This document shows, one piece after another, positions 20,926 to 28,195 of a stretch of DNA of 64,000 nucleotides. Source of the DNA: Vibrio sp. B1FLJ16 (GTDB lineage: Bacteria; Pseudomonadota; Gammaproteobacteria; Enterobacterales; Vibrionaceae); NCBI RefSeq assembly GCF_905175385.1, contig NZ_HG992749.1:2356001-2420000 (forward strand), read 5' to 3'. Both the position numbers and the translations under genes were made by a program. Each line of letters begins with the position of its first letter. Positions within the stretch are counted from its first letter, which is position 1. The notes under the pieces are model-generated. The model was not told the DNA's origin, searched no databases, and saw only the letters and a list, made by a program, of their open reading frames with translations.

Positions 20926-21555
20926 TTAACCTTTGTAACCAGTGGCTACAATAAAGACTTCTCTAGAGCGAGCTCGCGATGAGTCTGGTTTTCTGACTTT
21001 TACGACTTTAAACATGTCTCGGACTTCTTTCACATATTGATCGAAGCCTTCACCCTGGAAAACTTTTACAACAAAGCTACCATTAGGCGCTAGAACTTGT
21101 CGACACATATCTAAAGCTAATTCAACTAAATACATAGCCCTAGGCTGATCTACAGAGTTATTTCCCGCAATGTTAGGAGCCATATCGGACATGACCACAT
21201 CCACCATTGATGGCTGGATTCTGTCTAACAACGCTTCCAGTACCGCATCGTCACGAAAGTCGCCTTGTAAAAAGCTTACACCAGCGATTGGATCCATCGG
21301 TAACAAATCACAAGCGATAATTTGCCCTGTATCACCTACTATTTTAGCAGCATATTGAGACCAACCACCTGGAGCTGCTCCTAAATCGACTACAGTCATA
21401 CCTGGTTTTAACAACTTATCTTTTGCTTGGATCTCATCGATCTTGAAATAAGCGCGTGAACGGTAGCCTTTTTTACGGGCCTCATTCGCGTATTTATCAT
21501 CAAAGTGTTCTTTCAACCAGCGACCAGAACTAGCCGAATGTTTTTGTTTACTCAT
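20926..21555 (-). CDS. rlmE: 23S rRNA 2'-O-methyltransferase RlmE (FtsJ/RrmJ)
   Basis: 209 aa, the E. coli length, from the ATG at 21555 with AGGA upstream. Methylates U2552 in the A loop of 23S rRNA using SAM. SAM motif [11 protein letters not shown]; the catalytic K-D-K-E set is visible as [28 protein letters not shown] and SREVFIVA. The upstream region has a sigma32-like promoter, consistent with its heat-shock character in E. coli. Confidence 0.97.
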   Translation of the reverse strand: MSKQKHSASSGRWLKEHFDDKYANEARKKGYRSRAYFKIDEIQAKDKLLKPGMTVVDLGAAPGGWSQYAAKIVGDTGQIIACDLLPMDPIAGVSFLQGDFRDDAVLEALLDRIQPSMVDVVMSDMAPNIAGNNSVDQPRAMYLVELALDMCRQVLAPNGSFVVKVFQGEGFDQYVKEVRDMFKVVKVRKPDSSRARSREVFIVATGYKG

Positions 21556-21583
21556 TTTAATCCTAACAAAGCACAAATAGGAG

Positions 21584-21611
21584 CTATTGTTTCAATAGGC
21601 ACAACCTATTG
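21584..21611 (-). promoter_or_regulatory. Two mutually exclusive hairpins in the rlmE leader
   Basis: CTATTG (21584-21589) can pair with CAATAG (21593-21598), while CAATAGG (21593-21599) can instead pair with CCTATTG (21605-21611). The shared middle arm makes the two hairpins alternatives in the 5'UTR, 29-56 bases from the start codon. Confidence 0.45.
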
Positions 21612-21619
21612 CTCAATAA

Positions 21620-21665
21620 ATTATAGTCTTCAGCAATAGATGGCGTTAAAATAGCTTTTTTCAAC
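21620..21665 (-). promoter_or_regulatory. Tandem sigma70 and sigma32 promoters of rlmE-ftsH
   Basis: Minus strand GTTGAAA (21665-21659), 14-bp spacer, GCCATCT (21644-21638) matches the sigma32 consensus CTTGAAA-N13-15-CCCATNT at 12 of 14 defined positions. Overlapping it, TTAACG (21649-21644) with an 18-bp spacer and TATAAT (21625-21620) forms a sigma70 promoter. Heat-shock control of ftsJ-ftsH is established in E. coli. Confidence 0.7.
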
Positions 21666-21693
21666 CCTTATATTAAAGAAAATTGGCCGCGTA

Positions 21694-21990
21694 ATGAACC
21701 TAAGCACCAAACAAAAGCAACACCTGAAAGGCCTAGCTCACAGTTTAAAACCTGTTGTGCTAATGGGCGCAAATGGACTTACAGAAGCCGTGCTAGCAGA
21801 AATTGAAATCGCTCTAAACCATCACGAACTGATTAAAGTCAAAGTCGCTTCAGAAGATCGTGAGACAAAACAGCTAATCATCGACGCTATCGTACGAGAG
21901 ACGGGCGCTGAAAAAGTTCAGACTATCGGTAAAGTACTTGTACTGTATCGTCAAACTGAAGAGCGTAAGATCGAAATCCCTCGTAAGTAA
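21694..21990 (+). CDS. yhbY: YhbY, CRS1-YhbY (CRM) RNA-binding protein
   Basis: 98 aa. Small protein associated with pre-50S ribosomal particles. The CRM domain loop is VVLMGANGLTE and the middle HHELIKVKV segment is conserved. Divergent from rlmE with about 140 bases between start codons, the usual arrangement. Terminated by a shared hairpin with greA. Confidence 0.95.
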   Translation: MNLSTKQKQHLKGLAHSLKPVVLMGANGLTEAVLAEIEIALNHHELIKVKVASEDRETKQLIIDAIVRETGAEKVQTIGKVLVLYRQTEERKIEIPRK

Positions 21991-22012
21991 CATTCACTTA
22001 CGTTGTAGGAAG

Positions 22013-22039
22013 AAAAGGTCGCCATTGGCGACCTTTTTT
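22013..22039. terminator. Bidirectional terminator between yhbY and greA
   Basis: AGGTCGCC-ATT-GGCGACCT with A4 before and T6 after; lies between convergent stop codons. Confidence 0.9.
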
Positions 22040-22069
22040 GCGTTTTACGAGCAAATTAGAAAACTCTGA

Positions 22070-22543
22070 TTACAGGTATTCTACTCGATCGATTTCAAAG
22101 TCTTTCGAACCACCCGGGGTTTCGATAATCACTTCATCGCCTTCCATTTTGCCGATCAGACCACGGGCAATAGGAGAACTTACAGAGATACGACCAGACT
22201 TTATGTCCGCTTCATCATCACCAACGATTTGGTAAGTTTTTTCTTCGTCCGTATCTACGTCAATCAACGTAACAGTTGAGCCAAAAATAACCTTACCTGT
22301 GTTGTCCATTTTGGTTACATCGATAACCTGAGCAACAGATAACTTGTATTCGATATCTCGGATTTGAGCTTCACAAATACCCTGCTCTTCACGCGCCGCA
22401 TGATATTCAGCGTTTTCTTTTAAGTCACCTAGCTCTCGAGCTTCAGCAATTGCCTCTGAAATTTGAGGACGCAGCTTAAGCAGACGATCTAGTTCTTCAC
22501 GTAGCATTTTTTCGCCACGCAGTGTCATAGGAACTTTTTCCAT
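22070..22543 (-). CDS. greA: Transcript cleavage factor GreA
   Basis: 157 aa, one residue shorter than E. coli GreA. Rescues backtracked RNA polymerase by stimulating cleavage in the secondary channel. The coiled-coil tip acidic residues are D40 and E43 in [10 protein letters not shown]; the C-terminal FKBP-like domain ends [14 protein letters not shown] precedes the ATG. A leader terminator lies between the likely promoter and the start codon. Confidence 0.97.
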   Translation of the reverse strand: MEKVPMTLRGEKMLREELDRLLKLRPQISEAIAEARELGDLKENAEYHAAREEQGICEAQIRDIEYKLSVAQVIDVTKMDNTGKVIFGSTVTLIDVDTDEEKTYQIVGDDEADIKSGRISVSSPIARGLIGKMEGDEVIIETPGGSKDFEIDRVEYL

Positions 22544-22574
22544 TATATAACCTCAAGCCCAATATTCTTTGGAC

Positions 22575-22608
22575 AAAAAAACCCTACCCTGCCAATAGGA
22601 CAGGGTAG
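22575..22608 (-). terminator. Terminator in the greA leader (GraL-like)
   Basis: CTACCCTG (22584-22591) and CAGGGTAG (22601-22608) form an 8-bp stem; A7 at 22575-22581 gives the T-tract on the minus strand. No minus-strand gene lies upstream within 500 bp, so this terminates greA leader RNA itself. E. coli greA is known to yield short leader RNAs (GraL) from such a terminator. Confidence 0.75.
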
Positions 22609-22632
22609 CGTGTTTGAAGATGTGTTTTCTCT

Positions 22633-22638
22633 AGTGTA
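22633..22638 (-). promoter_or_regulatory. Candidate greA -10 box
   Basis: TACACT on the minus strand; transcription from about 22626 would give a terminated leader RNA of roughly 50 nt. The -35 is weak. Confidence 0.4.
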
Positions 22639-23071
22639 AACAAACTCAGAAACGAAATCACCCTAATTTGATACAGAGTAACAGTGCCCCCTGTTAACTC
22701 AATGAGCCAGCTCACTCTTCTGAGAAAACTTTATTGTAATACATTGAAAGTTAAAGACGTTCTTTACAAAGAATTTATCAAAAAAAATAAAAACTAATCA
22801 ATTTCCAAGAAAGCAAAGGAAACACAAAAAACATTATAAATCAAATATATACACATAAAAATCTTGCAATCGAACGCCGTTCACAAACGAAATTTATATC
22901 ATTTTACTAACTCATCATGAAACTTTGCCTGTAAAAAGTGTCCAGCAAGTCGACGTATCAAAAATTAACAAGCACGAGACCATTGTGCGAAACAATCAAT
23001 TTTAGACTTCCGACTTAGAGAGTAGCCCTCTCCCCCAGAAAAATATTGATACCTAACTAGGACAAAATAAA
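22639..23071 (+). promoter_or_regulatory. AT-rich ompU upstream region
   Basis: No gene is visible. The stretch 22770-22870 is strongly A/T-rich with runs of A and TAAA/CAAA pentamers of the type bound by ToxR (TNAAA repeats) in V. cholerae, but I found no pair with the exact 5-bp spacing. A small hairpin GAGAG-TAGCC-CTCTC (about 23018-23032) lies in the presumed leader, and AGGA sits 9 bases before the ompU ATG. Confidence 0.4.
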
Positions 23072-24022
23072 ATGAAAAAGACTCTAATTGCTCTTTCTGT
23101 TTCTGCAGCAGCAATGGCGACTGGCGTAAACGCAGCGGAACTTTACAACCAAGACGGTACTTCTCTAGAAATGGGCGGCCGTGCTGAAGCACGTCTGGCT
23201 ATGGAAGATGGCGACGCTACTGATAACTCTCGCGTTCGTCTTAACTTCCTTGGCAAACAAGCAATCAGCGACGAGCTATACGGCGTTGGTTTCTGGGAAG
23301 GCGAGTTCACTACTAACGAACAAGGCGACGTTGATAGCAATAACGATCTAAACACTCGTTACCTATATGCTGGTCTAGGTGGTGCATGGGGTGAGTTCAC
23401 TTACGGTAAAAACGAAGGTGCGCTAGGCGTTATCACAGATTTCACAGATATCATGGCTTACCACGGTAACTCAGCAGCGGCTAAACTGGCTGTATCTGAC
23501 CGTACTGACAACATGATGTCTTACAAAGGCCAGTTCGAAAACCTAAGCGTTAAAGCAAGCTACCGCTTCGCTGATGCAAACAACAACGGCGGTGACAATG
23601 GTCAGGACGGTTACTCTCTGTCTGCAATCTACGCATTCGGCGATACTGGTCTTAACGTAGGTGCTGGTTTTGCAGACCAAGACGAGTCTGACGAGTTCAT
23701 GCTAGCAACGTCTTACACTATTGGCGACCTGTACTTTGCAGGCGTATACACTGACGGTGAAGATCTAGTTGGCGAGAAGAAAAATGGCTCTTCTGACAAA
23801 GATTACACAGGTTACGAACTAGCAGCGGCTTACACTATGGGCCAAACTGTATTCACTACTACTTACAACAATGCTGAAGAAGGTGACGCAGAAGTTGAGA
23901 ACTTTGCAATCGATGCAACTTACTACTTCAAGCCTAACTTCCGTGGCTACACTTCTTACAACTTCAACCTTGTTGACGGTGAAGAAGACCAGCTAGCTCT
24001 AGGTCTACGTTACGACTTCTAA
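23072..24022 (+). CDS. ompU: Major outer-membrane porin OmpU
   Basis: 316 aa general porin. Signal peptide of about 21 residues ending GVNA, mature start AELYNQDG. Alternating beta-strand pattern throughout and a C-terminal aromatic (LALGLRYDF) recognised by the BAM complex. Strongly acidic loops and highly biased codons indicate an abundant protein. The greA-ompU-dacB order is that of V. cholerae VC0634-VC0632, which supports OmpU over other Vibrio porins; it is shorter than V. cholerae OmpU (341 aa). ToxR control is known there and only presumed here. Confidence 0.88.
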   Translation: MKKTLIALSVSAAAMATGVNAAELYNQDGTSLEMGGRAEARLAMEDGDATDNSRVRLNFLGKQAISDELYGVGFWEGEFTTNEQGDVDSNNDLNTRYLYAGLGGAWGEFTYGKNEGALGVITDFTDIMAYHGNSAAAKLAVSDRTDNMMSYKGQFENLSVKASYRFADANNNGGDNGQDGYSLSAIYAFGDTGLNVGAGFADQDESDEFMLATSYTIGDLYFAGVYTDGEDLVGEKKNGSSDKDYTGYELAAAYTMGQTVFTTTYNNAEEGDAEVENFAIDATYYFKPNFRGYTSYNFNLVDGEEDQLALGLRYDF

Positions 24023-24049
24023 TTCTTGTCTTTTGACTAGAATATACAG

Positions 24050-24075
24050 TGCCCGCTTTTTACGGGCATTTTTTT
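24050..24075 (+). terminator. Intrinsic terminator of ompU
   Basis: TGCCCG-CTTTTTA-CGGGCA followed by T7. Confidence 0.9.
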
Positions 24076-24209
24076 GCCTCAAATATAGCCTTCTTATTTA
24101 CGCTTTGTGTCTTTTTAGTAAATGATGACAGAACCAGTTCTCCTGTGCCTAGCATCTTGAGTTAACTTGGGTATACTCAACTGCATACCTAATCTCAAAA
24201 AGTATCACT

Positions 24210-25631
24210 ATGCGTTTACGTTGGTCTCTATTCTTCCTTTCCTTGCTCAGCCCCTTAGTCGTACAAGCCTATCCACATCAGAAAGTACTACCGGAAGGCG
24301 TTCGTATTAGCTTAGTTGCGGAAAAACTCAGTGACGATACTGAACTCGCAGGTATTCACCCGACAGAACAGCTATTTCCTCCCGCAAGCACGCTAAAAAT
24401 AGTTACCGCGTTAGCAGCAAAACTCGAATTAGGTGATGATTTCAGGTTTCGCACCACGCTAGAAACTTCTGCCTCTGACGCCGTTATCAATTTTGTAGGT
24501 GACCCGACATTACAAACAGAAGACTTAAAGAAGCTTCTCACCCTTGCTAAGAAAAATGGCTTGAGCAAAATTGAAGGAGACTTGTGGCTCGATAACAGCG
24601 TCTTTACCGGTTACAACCGCGCAGTAGGCTGGCCATGGGATATTCTAGGGGTTTGTTATAGTGCGCCAGCCTCAGCCATAACACTAAACAAAAACTGCGT
24701 TCAAGCCTCCATTTACACACAAAAGAATGGGGGAACCCGGGTCTTTGTACCGGAGCACCAACCTATACAAGTAAAAAGCTCTGTAGAAACGGTATCGAAA
24801 TCTATTCAAAAAAGTCGCCACTGTGATTTGGGCTTGCTTTCTAATCCCGACAACCACTATGAGCTCCAAGGTTGTCTGATCGAAAGAGAGAAACCGTTGC
24901 CACTTAACTTTGCGGTACAAGATACAGAACGTTACACGACTAGGATCCTGGCAACTTTACTTAGCGAGCTCAATATTCAGGTAAAAGGAAAAGTAAGAGT
25001 TGGTTCCGCACCACAAAAGCAACGCAAGCTTGTGGCACAGCATCAATCAAAGCCGCTGCCTGACTTGCTCGATAAGATGTTAAAAGAATCAGACAATCTG
25101 ATTGCAGACACGCTGACAAAAACCCTCGGCGCTAAATTTTTCGTTCAGCCGGGTAGTTTTTCTAATGGTACTGAAGCAATCAAGCAAATTATCTTTGCGA
25201 AAACCGGGGTAGATATCCGACAGGCGCGGCTAGAGGATGGTTCAGGACTATCCAGAAACAACCGAATTTCTGCGGCCAAAATGGCGGAGCTACTGCGCTA
25301 TATCTGGAAGAATGACAAAACGCTGAATCTGATCACAAACATGCCTAAATCAGGTGAGTCTGGTACGCTCCAGTACCGTCAAAGTATGCGTAGCGCACCA
25401 ATTAAAGGTCAGCTGATTGCGAAAAGTGGTTCATTGTACGGAACCCACAATATGGCAGGCTATGGTCTGGATAAACAAGGCAAACCTAACACTATCTTTG
25501 TTCAGTTTGTCTCTGATTATTTCCCAGAAGAAAAGGACGATAGCCAACCTGTTATTGCCCCTATTACGCATTTCGAGCAGTTATTTTACCGTGACATCGT
25601 GAATTTTAGTCAGGCGATGCCTAAGAAGTAG
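24210..25631 (+). CDS. dacB: PBP4-type D-Ala-D-Ala carboxypeptidase/endopeptidase
   Basis: 473 aa with a signal peptide ending near VVQA-YPHQ (residue 20). Class C penicillin-binding protein that trims and opens peptidoglycan cross-links in the periplasm. Active-site triad motifs: SxxK as S60-T-L-K63, SxN as SDN in LKESDNLIADT, and KSG in AKSGSLYGTHNMAG. The insert between SxxK and SxN is the large one typical of PBP4. Its 3' end overlaps the convergent MgtE-like gene by 22 bp. Confidence 0.95.
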   Translation: MRLRWSLFFLSLLSPLVVQAYPHQKVLPEGVRISLVAEKLSDDTELAGIHPTEQLFPPASTLKIVTALAAKLELGDDFRFRTTLETSASDAVINFVGDPTLQTEDLKKLLTLAKKNGLSKIEGDLWLDNSVFTGYNRAVGWPWDILGVCYSAPASAITLNKNCVQASIYTQKNGGTRVFVPEHQPIQVKSSVETVSKSIQKSRHCDLGLLSNPDNHYELQGCLIEREKPLPLNFAVQDTERYTTRILATLLSELNIQVKGKVRVGSAPQKQRKLVAQHQSKPLPDLLDKMLKESDNLIADTLTKTLGAKFFVQPGSFSNGTEAIKQIIFAKTGVDIRQARLEDGSGLSRNNRISAAKMAELLRYIWKNDKTLNLITNMPKSGESGTLQYRQSMRSAPIKGQLIAKSGSLYGTHNMAGYGLDKQGKPNTIFVQFVSDYFPEEKDDSQPVIAPITHFEQLFYRDIVNFSQAMPKK

Positions 25632-26455
25632 TTCACCACTGTAAAGTAAATCCACATACCAGATATATCAACGATTGATGCAAGCACAGGGCTCACCAAT
25701 ACGGCCGGGTCCAGCTTGCAAGCTCGAGCAATTATTGGCAACAAGCCGCCAAGCGTCGTGGAAATAGATACTTGAATAAACAAAGCTACTGCGATTGCAA
25801 GTGCGATGTCTGTCAGTACAAAACCACCCGTAGATTGTCCTGCACTAAAAAACATAATGCGTCCAACCATAACTATTGCGATTGCCAGCGCAAGACACAG
25901 TGCAACTCGACTTTCTTTCCAAAGTACAGCTAACCACTGACGCTTTTTAAGTTCGCCAGTGGCCAATGCACGAATGACTAATGTAGCCGCTTGAGTTCCC
26001 GTATTTCCACCAGCTGCCGCAATCACCGGCATGTACACCGCCAGCAAAACCAGTTGGCTCAATGTATCTTCATACTGAGCAATAATGAGCCCAGAAACGA
26101 TCCCCAGCAGAGCTAGCGCAATAATCCAGCCAATTCGCTGCTTTACATGCCCCAATACGCCGGTTGATAAGTAACCATTCGGTGTATCAACTTCCGATAC
26201 ATGTAAACCCAATTGGTGCGCATAGTGACGCGCACGCTTATCATGACCCGCATGCTCAAGTTGAGACATCAAACTGTTCACATACCCCACAGAACAGTGC
26301 CTCAGAATCCCCACAGCTTCATCAACTGGCATTATCGTGAGCAAATGAAGTTGCTGCTCTTGATCGTATTTCAAAAACGCATTGCGAGCTGCACCAATTT
26401 CTACTTCAGAAAAGTTTGGTGTTACTTCAATAAAATTGTTGTTCATTACCGTCAT
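25610..26455 (-). CDS. MgtE-type Mg2+ channel/transporter without CBS domains
   Basis: 281 aa from the ATG at 26455, chosen because GGGAG lies seven bases upstream; ATG 26446 is the alternative. An N-terminal helical MgtE_N-like region (about 20-95) leads directly into a five-span MgtE membrane domain with the diagnostic AAAGGNTGTQAATL and SPVLASIVDISGM motifs. The CBS pair that gates canonical MgtE in response to Mg2+ is missing. It likely conducts divalent cations, probably Mg2+, across the inner membrane. A long structured leader with a small ORF precedes it, so control may be at the RNA level. The 3' end overlaps dacB. Confidence 0.82.
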   Translation of the reverse strand: MTVMNNNFIEVTPNFSEVEIGAARNAFLKYDQEQQLHLLTIMPVDEAVGILRHCSVGYVNSLMSQLEHAGHDKRARHYAHQLGLHVSEVDTPNGYLSTGVLGHVKQRIGWIIALALLGIVSGLIIAQYEDTLSQLVLLAVYMPVIAAAGGNTGTQAATLVIRALATGELKKRQWLAVLWKESRVALCLALAIAIVMVGRIMFFSAGQSTGGFVLTDIALAIAVALFIQVSISTTLGGLLPIIARACKLDPAVLVSPVLASIVDISGMWIYFTVVNYFLGIA

Positions 26456-26742
26456 GGCGAATCTCCCGATTGGCATTGGTAACGACCATCGACAACACAA
26501 GCACAAGCACAAGCTCATCACGTCTTTACGCCAATATATGACAAAAACACGTAAATTCGCCAATGCAAAGGCACTGTCTATTCAGAATGTATGAAGGAAA
26601 TAACGAGAAGAAAAGTTTGAAAAGATGCCTCACCACTCAGGCAAGACGGAGATCGCCAATACCGAAGCGGGTTATTTCGCTCCCTTAATCTTACTCACCC
26701 AACGACTGGGAGGATGGTCGGTATTGTTCATGTAAATCTCCG
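26456..26742 (-). promoter_or_regulatory. Structured leader RNA of the MgtE-like gene
   Basis: Minus-strand order: CGGAGAT (26742-26736), start codon of a 19-codon ORF (26731), CAATACCGA (26726-26718), the ORF body, TCGGTATTG (26665-26657), ATCTCCG (26653-26647). The two pairs of segments are perfectly complementary, giving a 7-bp and a 9-bp helix that enclose the ORF and bury its ribosome site. A weak terminator-like hairpin (TGCCT/AGGCA, 26643-26626, then TCTTTTC) follows. Further down, 26566-26555 can pair with either 26480-26474 or 26462-26456, the latter lying between the Shine-Dalgarno and the ATG. I do not recognise this as a named riboswitch. Confidence 0.6.
26672..26731 (-). CDS. Candidate 19-aa leader peptide upstream of the MgtE-like gene
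   Basis: ATG with CGGAG seven bases upstream encodes MNNTDHPPSRWVSKIKGAK and a TAA stop. It contains a Pro-Pro pair and a basic C-terminus. Most of the ORF is the loop of the long stem described for the leader, so ribosome occupancy would change the fold. Similar logic (Pro-rich leader peptide) is known for mgtA/mgtL in enterobacteria, but the sequence is unrelated. Too short for coding statistics; support comes from the ribosome site and the nested structure. Confidence 0.5.
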   Translation of the reverse strand: MNNTDHPPSRWVSKIKGAK

Positions 26743-26823
26743 ATATAACTGCCCTGATTAGCAGCGCAAATATAGTAGCAAAGTTAATCGATATTTACAG
26801 GTGGCCTTTGTTCTTTTTTGCCA

Positions 26824-26871
26824 TTTTTAGGTACAAAAAATGCCATTGGGCGCTTTTTTTGTACCTAAAAA
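26824..26871. terminator. 17-bp perfect inverted repeat, tyrS terminator
   Basis: TTTTTAGGTACAAAAAA (26824-26840) and TTTTTTGTACCTAAAAA (26855-26871) are perfect inverted copies around a 14-base centre that itself holds a small GCC-ATTG-GGC hairpin followed by T7. On the minus strand it lies 8 bases past the tyrS stop. It probably terminates in both directions. Confidence 0.75.
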
Positions 26872-26878
26872 TCATGAA

Positions 26879-28066
26879 TTACTTGATCGTAATACGAGCG
26901 AACTTACGCTTACCTACCTGGAATACGTAAGTACCTGCTTCAGGAGCAAATTTCGCATCTGCAACCTTCTCGCCTTCAATCTTTGCCGCACCTTGCTTAA
27001 CCATGCGCATAGCTTCAGAAGTTGAAGCACACAGACCGGCTTCTTTCAGAAGGTTTGCTACTGGTGTACCAGCATCAAAGTCAAACTCTGGCATCTCATC
27101 AGGGATTTGGTTCTTAGCAAAACGGTTAACGAACTCTTGCTCTGCCGCATCGGCATCTGCTTCGCTATGGAAACGAGCGATGATCTCTTTCGCAAGCAGT
27201 ACTTTAACATCACGAGGATTTTTACCCGCAGCAACGTCAGCTTTAAACTGCGCAATTTCTTCAAGAGGACGGAAAGAAAGCAGCTCGTAGTAGCTCCACA
27301 TCAGATCATCAGAGATCGACATGATCTTACCAAACATTTCGCCTGGAGCTTCACTGATACCAATGTAGTTGTTTGCAGACTTAGACATTTTCTTCTCACC
27401 GTCCAGACCGACAAGAAGAGGCATCATTAGTACTGTTTGTGGCTTCTGACCGTGAGATTTCTGCAGTTCACGACCCATTAATAGGTTGAACTTTTGGTCT
27501 GTACCGCCAAGCTCGACATCCGTTTTCATTTCAACAGAGTCCCAACCTTGTAGAAGTGGGTACATGAACTCATGAATAGCAATCGGCTGACCACCAGTAT
27601 AACGCTTTTTAAAATCGTCACGCTCTAACATACGAGCAACAGTTTGGTTAGCAGCAAGACGAATCATACCTTCTGCACCAAGTTCAGATAACCACTCAGA
27701 GTTAAACTGAATCTTAGTTTTCGCAGGGTCTAGAATTTTAAACACCTGCTCTTTGTAAGTTTCTGCATTACGCAATACATCTTCACGGCTAAGCGGCGGA
27801 CGCGTGGTGTTTTTACCAGTTGGGTCACCTACCATTGCAGTAAAGTCACCTATAAGGAAAGTAACTTCATGGCCTAACTCTTGGAACAAGCGAAGCTTAT
27901 TGAAAATGACCGTATGACCCAGATGAATATCTGGTGCCGTAGGATCCGCACCCAATTTAATTCGTAGAGGACGGTCTTCTTTTAGTTTTGCGATTAGCTC
28001 TTCTTCTGGAATCAGCTCTTCAACACCGCGCTTAATCTCGGCTAGTGCAGCTTCAATGCTCGCCAT
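26879..28066 (-). CDS. tyrS: Tyrosyl-tRNA synthetase
   Basis: 395 aa, the shorter TyrS class. Class I synthetase with HLGH (HIGH signature) in [13 protein letters not shown] and KMSKS in [13 protein letters not shown]; an S4-like RNA-binding domain ends the protein (about 330-395). The Rossmann-fold part carries [13 protein letters not shown]. Divergent from the M23 gene, as in V. cholerae VC0631-VC0630. Confidence 0.97.
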   Translation of the reverse strand: MASIEAALAEIKRGVEELIPEEELIAKLKEDRPLRIKLGADPTAPDIHLGHTVIFNKLRLFQELGHEVTFLIGDFTAMVGDPTGKNTTRPPLSREDVLRNAETYKEQVFKILDPAKTKIQFNSEWLSELGAEGMIRLAANQTVARMLERDDFKKRYTGGQPIAIHEFMYPLLQGWDSVEMKTDVELGGTDQKFNLLMGRELQKSHGQKPQTVLMMPLLVGLDGEKKMSKSANNYIGISEAPGEMFGKIMSISDDLMWSYYELLSFRPLEEIAQFKADVAAGKNPRDVKVLLAKEIIARFHSEADADAAEQEFVNRFAKNQIPDEMPEFDFDAGTPVANLLKEAGLCASTSEAMRMVKQGAAKIEGEKVADAKFAPEAGTYVFQVGKRKFARITIK

Positions 28067-28095
28067 TCTTGTTCACTCCCACAGATTTGGCAAAA

Positions 28096-28101
28096 TATAA
28101 T
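28096..28101 (+). promoter_or_regulatory. Candidate -10 for the M23 endopeptidase gene
   Basis: TATAAT in the tyrS/M23 divergent gap; a TTCACT 18 bases upstream may serve as -35 but overlaps the tyrS leader. Weak evidence. Confidence 0.35.
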
Positions 28102-28195
28102 AGCTGAACATATTACTTGAATAGCGATGCATTTTGAAACACGTTAGACTAAGTAGTTGTCATTTTTTCCGTTTAATTTATCAATCAAGTACCTC

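Noticed and set aside
22770-22870. Defined ToxR operator upstream of ompU
   Set aside because: TNAAA-like pentamers are frequent because of AT-richness, but no pair with the exact 5-bp spacing was found.
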